Assembly (NCBI GenBank): GCA_013388685.1
Contig: JACAET010000057.1
Coordinates: 1-64,000 of the forward strand
Length of the DNA stretch: 64,000 nucleotides
Source of the DNA: Chloroflexota bacterium
Lineage (GTDB): Bacteria; Chloroflexota; Anaerolineae; Anaerolineales; Villigracilaceae
Direction of reading: 5' to 3'
Positions 48,730 to 57,591 of the stretch are shown piece by piece. The notes under the pieces are model-generated. The model searched no databases, was not told the DNA's origin, and saw only the letters and a list, made by a program, of their open reading frames with translations. Position numbers and translations under genes: made by a program. How positions within the stretch are numbered: position 1 is the first letter of the stretch; each line of letters opens with the position of its first letter.

Positions 48730-49734
48730 ATGGAAGCTGTAATCGCGATCGTCAGGAACCTCCTCAAAAACCCAAAAGTGGCTCTGATTTTGGGTGTGGC
48801 ACTGGGGCTGATGCTGGGTTTAATCGTCGGCTGGGGGATTTGGCCCGTCACTTACACCGATCAGGCTCCCGATCTGCTGCGCGCGGATTTGCAGGAGGAT
48901 TGGGTACGGATGGCGGCAGAAACCTACGCCCGCACGAACAATCCGGACGAAGCGGTTCGGGTTTGGGACGAATTGCGCGGAGCCGCCAACGACGCGTATA
49001 TCCGCCTTCAATCCAAGCCGGATAAGATCGACCCTGCGGTCCTACAGAACTATGGCTCACTGATCGAGCGCGTAAAAGGAATTCAAATCAAACCTTCCTC
49101 TCCGGCTGAAGGCGGCTCAGATATGAGCGCCATGGTCTTTTACGCTTCCATCATCGTCGTTGCAGGGCTGGTGGGCGCGGGTGCATTTTATCTCTATCGC
49201 CTGCTTCGCAAGGGTCCCAGAACCACAACGGTAGCCATGCAAGCCGCCGAGGCAAGCCGCAGAGCAGAACGGACCAATTTCGAAGAAATGGGGCTTGCCC
49301 CGCCCATCACACAGACCATGACCACCTACGTACTGGGCGACGATCTGTACGACGAATCGTTCAGCATAGATACGGCCGCGGGCGAATTCCTGGGCGAATA
49401 CGGGGTGGGCATTTCCGAAACGATTGGCGTGGGCGAACCCAAAAAAGTCTCCGCGCTGGAAGTTTGGCTGTTCGATAAAAACGACATCAAAACCGCAACC
49501 AAGGTATTGATGTCCGAACATGCATACCGCGACCCCAACATTCGTGCACGGCTGGAACCCAAAGGCGACCTGCATGTCGTCAAACCGGGCGAACAGATTC
49601 TGTTGGAGACACAGACGCTTCAACTTCTCGCCACGGTGGTGGACCTGGAATACGGGGTAGGCGCCCTGCCTCAAAACAGCTACTTCGAACGCATCACACT
49701 GGAACTTGCGGTTTGGCCCCGCTCCGAAAACTGA
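48730..49734 (+). CDS. Membrane protein of unknown function with two TM helices
   Basis: The 334-residue protein is not recognised as a known family. One helix lies near the N-terminus (about 17-37, V-A-L-I-L-G-V-A-L-G-L-M-L-G) and a second at about 137-160 (F-Y-A-S-I-I-V-V-A-G-L-V-G-A-G-A-F). The segment between them (about 40-130) is helical and should lie outside, with A-E-T-Y-A-R-T-N-N-P-D-E-A-V-R-V-W-D resembling a single TPR-like helix pair. The C-terminal ~160 residues, predicted cytoplasmic, form a beta-rich domain with repeated strands (L-E-V-W-L-F-D-K-N-D; A-T-V-V-D-L-E-Y-G-V). It has its own promoter and a strong hairpin after it. Confidence 0.75.
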   Translation: MEAVIAIVRNLLKNPKVALILGVALGLMLGLIVGWGIWPVTYTDQAPDLLRADLQEDWVRMAAETYARTNNPDEAVRVWDELRGAANDAYIRLQSKPDKIDPAVLQNYGSLIERVKGIQIKPSSPAEGGSDMSAMVFYASIIVVAGLVGAGAFYLYRLLRKGPRTTTVAMQAAEASRRAERTNFEEMGLAPPITQTMTTYVLGDDLYDESFSIDTAAGEFLGEYGVGISETIGVGEPKKVSALEVWLFDKNDIKTATKVLMSEHAYRDPNIRARLEPKGDLHVVKPGEQILLETQTLQLLATVVDLEYGVGALPQNSYFERITLELAVWPRSEN

Positions 49735-49756
49735 CCTGCCGCACGCAAGCCCATTT

Positions 49757-49791
49757 CAAGACGAGACCCGCCGACGGCGGGTCTCGTCTTG
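49757..49791. terminator. 16-bp perfect hairpin between convergent genes
   Basis: CAAGACGAGACCCGCC (49757-49772), loop GAC, and its exact inverse complement (49776-49791). No T-run is present, but the very stable stem between the convergent 48730 gene and greA suits a transcript end on both strands. Confidence 0.7.
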
Positions 49792-49847
49792 ATTCGAACG
49801 GAAAAGTATGCGCCTTGCACCGCCCGGGCAACGCACAGACGATGCGT

Positions 49848-50312
49848 CTATTCCACCTTCAATATTTTCAATTTGACTCTGCCGCTTGGGGTTTCCGCTT
49901 CCACTACATCGCCCACTTTGTGATTCAGGAGGGCTTTCCCGAACGGCGATTCGTTGGAAATCTTCCCATTGCGCGGATCCGCTTCGGTCGCCCCGACCAG
50001 ATCGAACGTTTCAGGATCGTAATCCGCCTCCTGAATCGTGACCCGCGAACCGACCTCCACCACATCGCTTTGTTTTTTCGCGACGATGGTCGCCATGCGC
50101 AGGATGGCTTCCAATTCCTGAATGCGCCCTTCGAGAAACGCCTGGTCTTCCTTGGCTTTGTGGTAATCGGCGTTTTCCGAAAGGTCTCCCATTTGAATGG
50201 CAGCGCGCAAACGTTGGGCCAGTTCTTCGCGCTTGGGACCCGTCAATTCGGCAAGTTCCGCCCGAAGTTTCTTTTCCCCTTCAGGCGTGAGGTAATGAAT
50301 GGATTGTGACAT
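49848..50312 (-). CDS. greA: Transcription elongation factor GreA
   Basis: The 154-residue protein has the GreA coiled coil (1-75: L-T-P-E-G-E-K-K-L, and G-D-L-S-E-N-A-D-Y-H with the acidic tip residues that help cleave RNA in the polymerase active site) and the C-terminal FKBP-like domain (I-S-N-E-S-P-F-G-K-A-L-L). It rescues backtracked RNA polymerase. It follows dgt in the same direction, 18 bases after its stop would be if co-transcribed; both read leftwards. Confidence 0.95.
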   Translation of the reverse strand: MSQSIHYLTPEGEKKLRAELAELTGPKREELAQRLRAAIQMGDLSENADYHKAKEDQAFLEGRIQELEAILRMATIVAKKQSDVVEVGSRVTIQEADYDPETFDLVGATEADPRNGKISNESPFGKALLNHKVGDVVEAETPSGRVKLKILKVE

Positions 50313-50330
50313 CGTGAGATTCTCCCGGGG

Positions 50331-51488
50331 CTAAGGTTTTTCCAACGGGTTGAACAGTTTTTGATGTTCCTCGATGGCATACCGATCGGTCATTCCAGCG
50401 ATGTAATCGCAGATGGTGCGCTCCAGACCGCGGATGGAAATGAAGGGCTGGACACTGCCGGGGAGCATGGACGGTTCGGAGCGGTAGGCAGTAAACAGGT
50501 CCGTGATGACGCGCTCCGCTTTGACCTGCATTCTGACCACGCGGTAATGGCGGTAGAGGTATTTATAAAGAAAATCCTTCAACTCGCGGTTGCGTCTGTG
50601 CATTTCTTCGCTGTAGCCGATGACATTGTATTTGAGTTTCTGAATATCGAGCGACGATTTGACTTTGCTGTTCTGCAGACGTTGGTCGGTCGCCTCGACG
50701 ATATCCGTGACCATCAGCCCGACCAGCTGGCGGATCATGCGGTGGCGTTCCATGTCGCCCAGTTCGGGACCGCGCCAGTTGTAGGTTTCGCGCAGAATCT
50801 CCCACAGGGCGATACCGTCGAGCATGTGCGGTGTGATCATCCGCGAACGCAGACCGTCGTCCAAGTCATGGGTGGTGTAGGCGAGTTCGTCCGCCACGTT
50901 GGCAATTTGCGTTTCGAGGTTGCCGCGCAATTCGGGGTTGTAGTCTCTGGCATCGGCAATATCGTACTCGGATTCGTGCTTGACCATGCCCTCGCGCACC
51001 TCCCAGGTGAGGTTCAAGCCGGGGAATTCAGGGTAGCGCTGTTCCAGTTCGGTGACGATGCGCAGGGATTGTTTGTTGTGATCGAAACCGCCAAAATCCC
51101 TCATCAGTCTCGCGAGGGCTGTTTCCCCGGAGTGACCAAAGGGAGAGTGACCGAGATCGTGGGCAAGGCAGATGGTTTCGATCAGGTCTTCGTTGGCGCC
51201 CAGGGCACGGGCAAGGGTGCGTCCGATTTGGGCGACTTCCAGCGTGTGGGTGAGGCGGGTGCGGAAGTAGTCGCCTTCGTAGTGGATGAACACCTGCGTT
51301 TTGTACTCCAGCCTGCGGAAGGCGGTGGTATGCAGGATACGATCGCGGTCGCGCTGGAAGGATGTGCGATACTCGGGTTCGTTATCGAGGTAGGCGCGTC
51401 CTTTTGTGTCGCGGCTGCGCATGCCGTAGGGGGCAAGACTCTTGTCCTCAATTTCTTCGAGTTGTTGACGGGTGTAATACATGGTCAT
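50331..51488 (-). CDS. dgt: Deoxyguanosine triphosphate triphosphohydrolase-like protein
   Basis: The 385-residue protein is an HD-domain dNTPase: R-D-R-I-L-H-T-T-A-F-R-R-L-E-Y-K-T-Q-V, T-R-L-T-H-T-L-E-V, and the metal motif C-L-A-H-D-L-G-H-S-P-F-G-H-S-G-E. It hydrolyses dNTPs to nucleosides and tripolyphosphate, controlling the dNTP pool. Length fits the shorter (type II) dGTPase class. It precedes greA and follows a repeat and tRNA-Leu. Confidence 0.93.
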   Translation of the reverse strand: MTMYYTRQQLEEIEDKSLAPYGMRSRDTKGRAYLDNEPEYRTSFQRDRDRILHTTAFRRLEYKTQVFIHYEGDYFRTRLTHTLEVAQIGRTLARALGANEDLIETICLAHDLGHSPFGHSGETALARLMRDFGGFDHNKQSLRIVTELEQRYPEFPGLNLTWEVREGMVKHESEYDIADARDYNPELRGNLETQIANVADELAYTTHDLDDGLRSRMITPHMLDGIALWEILRETYNWRGPELGDMERHRMIRQLVGLMVTDIVEATDQRLQNSKVKSSLDIQKLKYNVIGYSEEMHRRNRELKDFLYKYLYRHYRVVRMQVKAERVITDLFTAYRSEPSMLPGSVQPFISIRGLERTICDYIAGMTDRYAIEEHQKLFNPLEKP

Positions 51489-51492
51489 AATG

Positions 51493-51540
51493 CCCTCACC
51501 CCTTGCTCCTCCCCCGTTGGGAGAGGAGATGGGGTGAGGG
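51493..51540. repeat. CCCTCACCCC palindromic repeat, copy 1
   Basis: CCCTCACCCC (51493-51502) and GGGGTGAGGG (51531-51540) enclose a second pair CTCCTCCC / GGGAGAGGAG. The same element lies at 56608-56657. It is just upstream of the dgt start and may shape the dgt leader. Confidence 0.75.
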
Positions 51541-51544
51541 AGAA

Positions 51545-51628
51545 TGGGGCGAGAGGGGGTCGAACCCTCACGGTGTTGCCACCGATGGATTTTAAGTCCA
51601 TTGCGTCTGCCGATTCCGCCATCGCCCC
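51545..51628 (-). tRNA. tRNA-Leu (anticodon TAA)
   Basis: On the minus strand the acceptor GGGGCGA pairs with TCGCCCC, the anticodon loop is CTTAAAA (TAA), and a long variable arm is present as expected for leucine. Length is 84 bases with A discriminator; CCA is not encoded. Confidence 0.93.
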
Positions 51629-51652
51629 AGTGCGATGCACGAATATTCTACC

Positions 51653-52417
51653 TTATTTTGAAAGACCTTCAAGTCGTGACGAATTTGCTCGACTCTCTTT
51701 TACCTTTGCCCTCCAATCCCTGACCGCGAAGGGCAGGTACAGCAACAACACCGTGACCAGCCCGATGGCTTCCATATAAAGGATGTAAACGGGCCAATCG
51801 GGCAGCAGGTCGAGCAGGGAGGCGGTGGGCGGCTTGTGGTTGATCATCAGGTAATTGCTGCCAATCGCCCGATTCAGGAAGAAGACGGGGATCATGTACA
51901 GGTTCATCCAGAACGCCACGCGCCAAACGGATTTCCACGTGGGGCGGAATCCCTCCACCACTGTCATGTAAATGGCGGAGGTGACGATCAATCCGTGCGA
52001 GATGAAGGTCTGGAAGAAGCGGAAGTGAGGAAAGCCGTAAATGCCCAGGTCGGGCGTTGCCAGCGCCTGGATCGCGCCGCCGATCCCCATCAGGTACATG
52101 AATTCGTAGATGTGATAATTCTTCGTCACCAGCATCAGCGCGCCAAACCACACCAGCAGGCTGCACAAATGCAACGGGAGCATGGTCTGGATGGTCCACT
52201 TGCCGACCGCATAGTTCCAGGCATGCCAGGCGATCTCGTTCGCCCATAGGATGAGCGCCAGCGTCCAACGCACACCGGAGCGGGTCTTTTCGTCCGCCTT
52301 CTTGAAGCGGACAAGATAAAGGTTCAACAGGATGAGCGCAAGTAACGCCCCGAGATGCGCCGTTCCCAGAAACTGAAAAGCGGGACCCGAATACTCGCCA
52401 GCGAAAAAATTCTCCAT
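51653..52417 (-). CDS. TIGR02206 (YwaF) family integral membrane protein
   Basis: The 254-residue protein has seven or so transmembrane helices. Its pattern of H-A-W-N-Y, L-P-L-H-L-C-S-L, F-P-H-F-R-F-F-Q-T-F-I-S-H-G and N-Y-L-M-I-N-H-K-P matches the YwaF/TIGR02206 family of unknown function. It stands alone between the GntR operon and tRNA-Leu, on the same strand as both. No catalytic activity is established for the family. Confidence 0.87.
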   Translation of the reverse strand: MENFFAGEYSGPAFQFLGTAHLGALLALILLNLYLVRFKKADEKTRSGVRWTLALILWANEIAWHAWNYAVGKWTIQTMLPLHLCSLLVWFGALMLVTKNYHIYEFMYLMGIGGAIQALATPDLGIYGFPHFRFFQTFISHGLIVTSAIYMTVVEGFRPTWKSVWRVAFWMNLYMIPVFFLNRAIGSNYLMINHKPPTASLLDLLPDWPVYILYMEAIGLVTVLLLYLPFAVRDWRAKVKESRANSSRLEGLSK

Positions 52418-52513
52418 TGCGCGGTTCCTTTTCCGCGCTCATTTTAACCATCCCGGAAGGTTTCGGGGAGATCCCGAATGGGCGGAATACAGGCAGACTC
52501 GCATCCCCACTCG

Positions 52514-53467
52514 TTACCCGTTTTCGAAATGTGTGCCGGTTTCTCCGCGCAGTGCGCGCAACATGTTGTCGGGGTTGGTAATCAGCGCCTTCTGCCCGCC
52601 CCAAGCCAGGAAGTTCAACACCGCCTTGACCTTCGGTTCCATACTACCCTTGCCGAATTGACCTTCAGCCAGATATTTGTGCGCGTCCTCCACGGAAAGT
52701 TTGTCCAGCCACTGAACGTTCGGTTTGTTGAAATTGACGGCAACCTTCTCGACTTCAGTGGAGATCAGGAACAGGTCGGCTTTGATTTTGGCGGCAAACA
52801 ATGCCGAGGCGAGATCCTTGTCAATGACCGCCTCCACGCCTTGGACCTCGCCCCTGTCGTTTTCGACGACGGGAATTCCGCCGCCGCCCACACCAACAAC
52901 CGTAAACCCCGCGCCGACCAGCTTCAGGATGGCGTCCTGCTGGAGGATGCGCACAGGCTGGGGCGAGGCGACAACGCGCCTCCAGCCGCGTCCCGCGTCT
53001 TCCATCACAGACCAGCCGTCGGCGTCGCGATGTTGAAGCGCCGTCTTCTCATCCATGAACGAGCCGATGGGCTTGGTCGGATTCTGGAAGGCAGGATCGT
53101 TTCGATCCACCAGCGTCTGGGTGACCACAGTCACAGCCTGATTGGGCATGCCGCGACACTTGAATTCGTTTTGCAGGGCGGTTTGAAACATGTAGCCGAT
53201 GGAACCCTGCGTATTCGAGCCGCAGTAATCGAGCGGAATGGTGTGCAGTTCATGCGCAGACAGTTCCGAACGTCGCAGGATGAAACCCACCTGCGGACCG
53301 TTGCCGTGCGTGACGATCACATCCCAGCCGTTCTGCACCATATCCACCACGTGCGGCATGGTGATACATGCGGCTGCATATTGATCGGGCAGAGATTCTT
53401 TCCCTTTTTCGCGAATCAACGCGTTGCCGCCCACCGCCACCACGGCAAGTTTTCGTTTTGGTGTCAT
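52514..53467 (-). CDS. arcC: Carbamate kinase of the oxamate-carbamoyltransferase operon
   Basis: The 317-residue protein shows carbamate kinase motifs: A-V-G-G-N-A-L (phosphate binding), V-T-H-G-N-G-P-Q-V-G, and C-terminal S-M-E-P-K-V-K-A. It makes ATP and carbamate from carbamoyl phosphate and ADP. Start at 53467 is preferred (AGGAGA, spacing 6) to an ATG five codons up. It is the last gene of the operon, after the AllG-like gene, and is the ATP-yielding step; the E. coli allantoin cluster has the same partner (AllK). No ornithine carbamoyltransferase or arginine deiminase is nearby. Confidence 0.92.
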   Translation of the reverse strand: MTPKRKLAVVAVGGNALIREKGKESLPDQYAAACITMPHVVDMVQNGWDVIVTHGNGPQVGFILRRSELSAHELHTIPLDYCGSNTQGSIGYMFQTALQNEFKCRGMPNQAVTVVTQTLVDRNDPAFQNPTKPIGSFMDEKTALQHRDADGWSVMEDAGRGWRRVVASPQPVRILQQDAILKLVGAGFTVVGVGGGGIPVVENDRGEVQGVEAVIDKDLASALFAAKIKADLFLISTEVEKVAVNFNKPNVQWLDKLSVEDAHKYLAEGQFGKGSMEPKVKAVLNFLAWGGQKALITNPDNMLRALRGETGTHFENG

Positions 53468-53533
53468 TGGAAATCTCCTCAAATTGGTTTTGATATATCT
53501 TCTCCAAAACGCGCCGGTTGACGCTGGGGAACG

Positions 53534-54940
53534 TCAACTGCGCGGCTGCCCGAGTGCGGCGACCGCCTGTTCAAAACATGCCAGCGGCGCGCGGGTGATG
53601 CCTGCGCCGACCTGTCCCATACCCGCATCCCTGTGGGCGATGCCTGTGTTGATGACCGGCGCGATACCTGTATCCACCACCTTGCGCGCGTCGATGCCTG
53701 CGGGGGAGGCATCGAAGTTTAAGGACGGCAACGTGAATCCGCCGTTGATGCCCATCGTGATGTGGTACATCTCGCGCGTATAGGCGATGGCATCCTGCGG
53801 CGTGCCGCCTACGAACTGCACGATGGCAGGCGCGGCACCCATCGCGAACCCGCCGATGCCTGCCGTCTCGGTAATGGCGCTGTCACCGAGATCGGGCGCG
53901 GCGTCGGCTTGGGAATAGCCGGGGAAGAAGAGCCCAGCCACCGTCGGCGCGGGAGCCGTGAACCATGCGTCACCGGTTCCGCTGACCCTGATTCCAAATT
54001 CCACACCGTTGCGCGCCATCGCCGTCACCAGCGTGCTGTGTTCCACGCCATGACTCGCGTCGAGCATCGCCTTGCAGCATGCCATCGAAATGTTCAGGAA
54101 GAAATGATCGTTGCCTGCCATGAACTCCAGCACGCGTGCAAGGTCGCTCGACGGAAGATCGGTTTTCAACAGCGCAGGCGTGAGTTTCTTGAACAGCAGC
54201 GACGAAGCCGCGGCGTTGCGGTTATGACACTCGTCACCCATGTGCAATGCCTGTGCGATGATGGGACGCAACTCGACTCCGCCCAACGGACGGAGCGCGG
54301 CGTTCATGGCGGGACCCAAAACTGTCTCCAGCCATCTGAGTCTGTCCAACACCGACGCGTCGTTCGCGCCGAAGCGCAGCACCTTGCCCAACCCTTCGTT
54401 CATGTTGCTGAATGACAGGTTGCCGCGGTCCTGATTCTTCACGATCCACACGGGCATGGACGGGCTGATGACGCCCGACATCGGTCCCACCGCGCCGAAG
54501 TGATGGCACGGCGCAAAGGCGATCTCTCCGCTTGCCGCCAGTTTGCGCGCTGCGCCGTGATCCTCCGCCCAGCCCTCGTATAGGATCGCGCCAATGATCG
54601 CCCCTTGCATCGGTCCGCACATACGCTCCCATTCGAGGGGCGGACCGGCGTGCAACAGCATCCGCTCACCCAGATGAGGAATGGCGTTGCGCGCCGAATC
54701 AACTCCGATCAGAATCGGTTGCGCCGATAGAAACCGTTCGAAGGCGGTTCGGTTCGCCGCTTCCACTTGCGGGTCGTTGACCAGCAGGGCAAGTTTCATG
54801 CCGATTGCGCGATTGCCAGAGGCAGGCGGACGCCAATCGAGTTGCAGGGATTTTCCGCCCGTCTGCCGGATCGACTCCGCAAAGGATGAAAGCCCCACGT
54901 TGATGACCTGTAGTTCCTGTTCGAAGAGTTTATTGATCAT
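53534..54940 (-). CDS. allG: DUF1116 protein, oxamate carbamoyltransferase subunit AllG-like
   Basis: The 468-residue protein belongs to DUF1116 (YlbE/AllG family), seen in I-N-V-G-L-S-S-F near the start, M-G-D-E-C-H-N-R-N-A-A-A and M-A-R-N-G-V-E-F-G-I-R-V-S-G. In E. coli the AllF-AllG-AllH complex converts oxalurate-derived carbamoyl groups to carbamoyl phosphate. The start at 54940 follows GGAGTC; an upstream in-frame ATG at 55045 lies within the palindromic repeat and would add repeat-coded residues. It is immediately followed by the carbamate kinase gene. Confidence 0.87.
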   Translation of the reverse strand: MINKLFEQELQVINVGLSSFAESIRQTGGKSLQLDWRPPASGNRAIGMKLALLVNDPQVEAANRTAFERFLSAQPILIGVDSARNAIPHLGERMLLHAGPPLEWERMCGPMQGAIIGAILYEGWAEDHGAARKLAASGEIAFAPCHHFGAVGPMSGVISPSMPVWIVKNQDRGNLSFSNMNEGLGKVLRFGANDASVLDRLRWLETVLGPAMNAALRPLGGVELRPIIAQALHMGDECHNRNAAASSLLFKKLTPALLKTDLPSSDLARVLEFMAGNDHFFLNISMACCKAMLDASHGVEHSTLVTAMARNGVEFGIRVSGTGDAWFTAPAPTVAGLFFPGYSQADAAPDLGDSAITETAGIGGFAMGAAPAIVQFVGGTPQDAIAYTREMYHITMGINGGFTLPSLNFDASPAGIDARKVVDTGIAPVINTGIAHRDAGMGQVGAGITRAPLACFEQAVAALGQPRS

Positions 54941-54961
54941 GAAGACTCCAAACTTCATTCC

Positions 54962-55043
54962 GTCATTGCGAGGGCGAAGCCCGAAGCAATCTCCAACACC
55001 GCGGGAGGATTGCTTCGTCACCCGGCGGGCTCCTCGCAATGAC
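54962..55043. repeat. GTCATTGCGAG palindromic repeat, copy 2
   Basis: GTCATTGCGAG (54962-54972) and CTCGCAATGAC (55033-55043), with internal GAAGCAATCTCC / GGATTGCTTC. It separates allF and allG and is nearly identical to the copy in the mmd operon. Confidence 0.8.
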
Positions 55044-55044
55044 A

Positions 55045-56595
55045 TTAACTCACGATCGCCGCCGCGAGCCGCGCGGCCTGGGCATTGCTGTCTGTCAGAA
55101 TGACGCCGGCCTCGCGCAGCCTGGCCTCCTGCCGCGACAAATTCTGCGGATCGGAATCCGTGCCGCAGACCGAGCCGATAAAGACGATCGTGCGCTTTGC
55201 TTTCGCGGCAATCTTCCGCGCCTGTCGAATGGCTGGCACGAGTTCGCCTGCCGGGTCCATGTTCGAGCCATAACCGAGCACGATGTCGAGCAGGATGACC
55301 GCCGTTTCGGGGTTTTTGGCTTCTTGGACGATCCGTTCGTTCCGCAGGCGAAAGTCAATCATTGGGTGCGGGCGTCCCTGCGTGAACAGGTCATCGCCCA
55401 GGTCAATCACCGTATGCTCCTGCGATTTCCACACGTCGGGAATCTTCTCTTCCTTCTTGATCGGCGTGTTGGAATATACACTTCCCAGCGACTCGCGTAG
55501 CAAAAGCACGGTCTCATAGCAGAACGTACCGCCGCTGAACAAGCCGCGAATGTATTTCTGTCCCTTCTTCAATTTCTTCTGCGCGGGCTTCACCAACGAC
55601 TTGTACTTTGCGGGCAATGCATTCGAAAACCTTTTCAGCGCCCTGCCTTTCGATAACAGCACCGCCGCCCTCGCGGCATCTTCCAGCGTTTTTACGCCGT
55701 GGATATTTCCACCCGTAATGGTCTGCGGGTCTGCGCCGATGAACTCCACCACCACAGGTTTTTTACTTTTCGACGCTTTATCCAGCACGTTCCACATCAC
55801 ATCGGGCGAGGGCGGTTTGGAGACCAGCAGAATCACCCTGGTCGCCTTGTCTTTTGCCAGCGCCTCGATGCCCTGCAACATGGTGATGCCGCCCACCTCA
55901 CTTTTCAGATCGTGTCCGCCCGTGCCGATGGCTTGCGTAATACCCGCGCCGAAACGATCAATCAGGCTGGTCACTTGCTGTAAACCTGTCCCCGATGCGG
56001 CAACTACCCCAATGTTGCCGCGCCGCACCACATTGGCGAATCCCAGCGGAATACCGTTGATGATGGCAGTGCCGCAATCGGGTCCCATCACAAACAGGTC
56101 GTGTGCGCGCGCATATTGCTTCAACGGTATCTCCTCCTCCATGCTGACGTTATCGCTGAACATCATCACATGCAAACCGAATTGCAATGCCTTGCGCGCC
56201 TCCGCCGCGGCGTATTCGCCCGGCGTGGAAATGAGCGCGAGATTGGCGGATGGCATGGATTCCAATCCCATCTGGATACTTCTTGGAATCACGCGTCGGA
56301 CTCCACCGTCGCCTGCATCGGCCGCTTTGGCTGTCAGCATCGCCTCAGCCGAATCCAGCGCCGCGCCCGTGGATGCCTCATCCCTGCCTGCGACGACGAT
56401 CAACAGGTCGTTCGGGCTGGGCGGGACGGCGCTTGCCAGCAATCCCGCCTCGACCAGCAGACCGATGTTATTCTCGGTCGCCATCACCGCCGAGGCTTGT
56501 GCAATTCCCTCCAGCGCGCGCAGTTTCTCCGAAAATTGCATCAGCGACACCGAGTCGCGGTAGAGATTCTTGATCATACGGTGTGAAGTTGCCAT
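55045..56595 (-). CDS. allF: FdrA-type acyl-CoA-synthetase-like protein, AllF-like subunit
   Basis: The 516-residue protein belongs to the FdrA family, related to succinyl-CoA ligase alpha chains, with G-P-D-C-G-T-A-I-I-N and G-I-G-V-V-A-A-S-G-T-G-L-Q (nucleotide/CoA-binding type loops) and a second Rossmann part near residues 395-510 (D-I-V-L-G-Y-G-S-N-M-D-P-A). Named AllF in E. coli, it acts with AllG and AllH as oxamate carbamoyltransferase. AAGGA six bases before the ATG at 56595 decides the start; the ATG at 56577 overlaps the AllH-like stop codon and is an alternative. It lies between the AllH-like and AllG-like genes. Confidence 0.88.
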   Translation of the reverse strand: MATSHRMIKNLYRDSVSLMQFSEKLRALEGIAQASAVMATENNIGLLVEAGLLASAVPPSPNDLLIVVAGRDEASTGAALDSAEAMLTAKAADAGDGGVRRVIPRSIQMGLESMPSANLALISTPGEYAAAEARKALQFGLHVMMFSDNVSMEEEIPLKQYARAHDLFVMGPDCGTAIINGIPLGFANVVRRGNIGVVAASGTGLQQVTSLIDRFGAGITQAIGTGGHDLKSEVGGITMLQGIEALAKDKATRVILLVSKPPSPDVMWNVLDKASKSKKPVVVEFIGADPQTITGGNIHGVKTLEDAARAAVLLSKGRALKRFSNALPAKYKSLVKPAQKKLKKGQKYIRGLFSGGTFCYETVLLLRESLGSVYSNTPIKKEEKIPDVWKSQEHTVIDLGDDLFTQGRPHPMIDFRLRNERIVQEAKNPETAVILLDIVLGYGSNMDPAGELVPAIRQARKIAAKAKRTIVFIGSVCGTDSDPQNLSRQEARLREAGVILTDSNAQAARLAAAIVS

Positions 56596-57533
56596 AAGTG
56601 ATCCTTGCCCTCACTCCCGTCCCCTCTCCCGGCGGGAAAGGGGTGCAGGGGTGAGGGATTGTTCCATACACACAGCCCGATCAACAAACCGGTCACCGAA
56701 TCCATGCCGGAGGAATGTCCCACGCGCAAGGCTTCCCGTACCATTGATTCAACGTGTTTGCCATACGCAATGGCTTCAGCAAGATTCGAGAGACGGCTGG
56801 AGAATTGTCCCTGGGCGGCGTGATAAAGATACGTGCGGCTGATCTCGCCGGTCTGTCTTGCAAGTTGCATCAGATCAGCGCCGAACGAATGGATAAACGA
56901 TAATCTCACCGGGTCTTGTCCCGCCATGCTCCACAAGCCTGCAAGGAAACCGATCAGGATGTCGTCGCCTGAGGGGGTGACGCCCGGTCCGAGACCGATC
57001 AGTTTTTCGGCGGCACGGGTTGCGGCTTGAACGGCAAATTCTTCTGCGGCTGAAACGAGTTGCAGAATGGACCGGCCCAATCTTTGATACAACAACGAAC
57101 CTGCGTCCAATTGGAACAGATCGTCTGCCACAATGTCTGTGTGTTTCAGGCGCTGTTGCCCGTTGAGCAATTCCCATGCGGTTGACCAGCCTTGAATCAC
57201 GACAGACGATCTCATATCTGCGGCAATTTGGGGGACGCGGCATTTCCACACGGGCGCGCCGCGCAAATCCACGGCGAGGGGAGACGAGTCGAAGCGGAGG
57301 ATCCCGCCTCTCGCTGCAGCGCGCAGACCCGGGGTCAGGGTTCGAAGCGAGAGGTCCTTTGTCCAGATACGAATCCCTTGGGGCAGTTCGTACTGATCCG
57401 AAATCAATACCGTGACCAGCCGGTCTTCCTTCGCGAGACGAAGATTGACGGCTGATTCGAAAACCGATTGAATTTCCGCGTCGAAGGTCTCGCGCGGGAC
57501 GGCTTCCCCAAGGGAAACGGCACGAAGTCGCAT
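56574..57533 (-). CDS. allH: DUF2877 protein, AllH-like subunit
   Basis: The 319-residue protein matches DUF2877 (YlbF/AllH): L-G-P-G-V-T-P-S-G-D-D-I-L-I-G-F-L-A-G (conserved glycine-rich motif with the acidic pair) and G-H-S-S-G-M-D-S-V-T-G-L near the end. It is the third subunit of the oxamate carbamoyltransferase. Start at 57533 has no strong ribosome binding site; the upstream ATG at 57620 lies within the preceding permease gene. The last ~28 codons run through a CCCTCACTCC palindrome and give a Pro/Gly-rich tail that overlaps the start of allF. Confidence 0.85.
   Translation of the reverse strand: MRLRAVSLGEAVPRETFDAEIQSVFESAVNLRLAKEDRLVTVLISDQYELPQGIRIWTKDLSLRTLTPGLRAAARGGILRFDSSPLAVDLRGAPVWKCRVPQIAADMRSSVVIQGWSTAWELLNGQQRLKHTDIVADDLFQLDAGSLLYQRLGRSILQLVSAAEEFAVQAATRAAEKLIGLGPGVTPSGDDILIGFLAGLWSMAGQDPVRLSFIHSFGADLMQLARQTGEISRTYLYHAAQGQFSSRLSNLAEAIAYGKHVESMVREALRVGHSSGMDSVTGLLIGLCVWNNPSPLHPFPAGRGDGSEGKDHLWQLHTV
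56608..56657. repeat. CCCTCACTCC palindromic repeat, copy 2, inside allH
   Basis: CCCTCACTCCC (56608-56618) and GGGGTGAGGG (56648-56657) with the inner pair CCCCTCTCCC / GGGAAAGGGG. It lies in the last codons of allH and just before the allF start, and resembles the element at 51493-51540. Confidence 0.75.
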
Positions 57534-57591
57534 GGCAGGAAGAATACAGCCTGAGGAACGTCCCCCAGGCTGTATTGTCGAATTACAGGGA

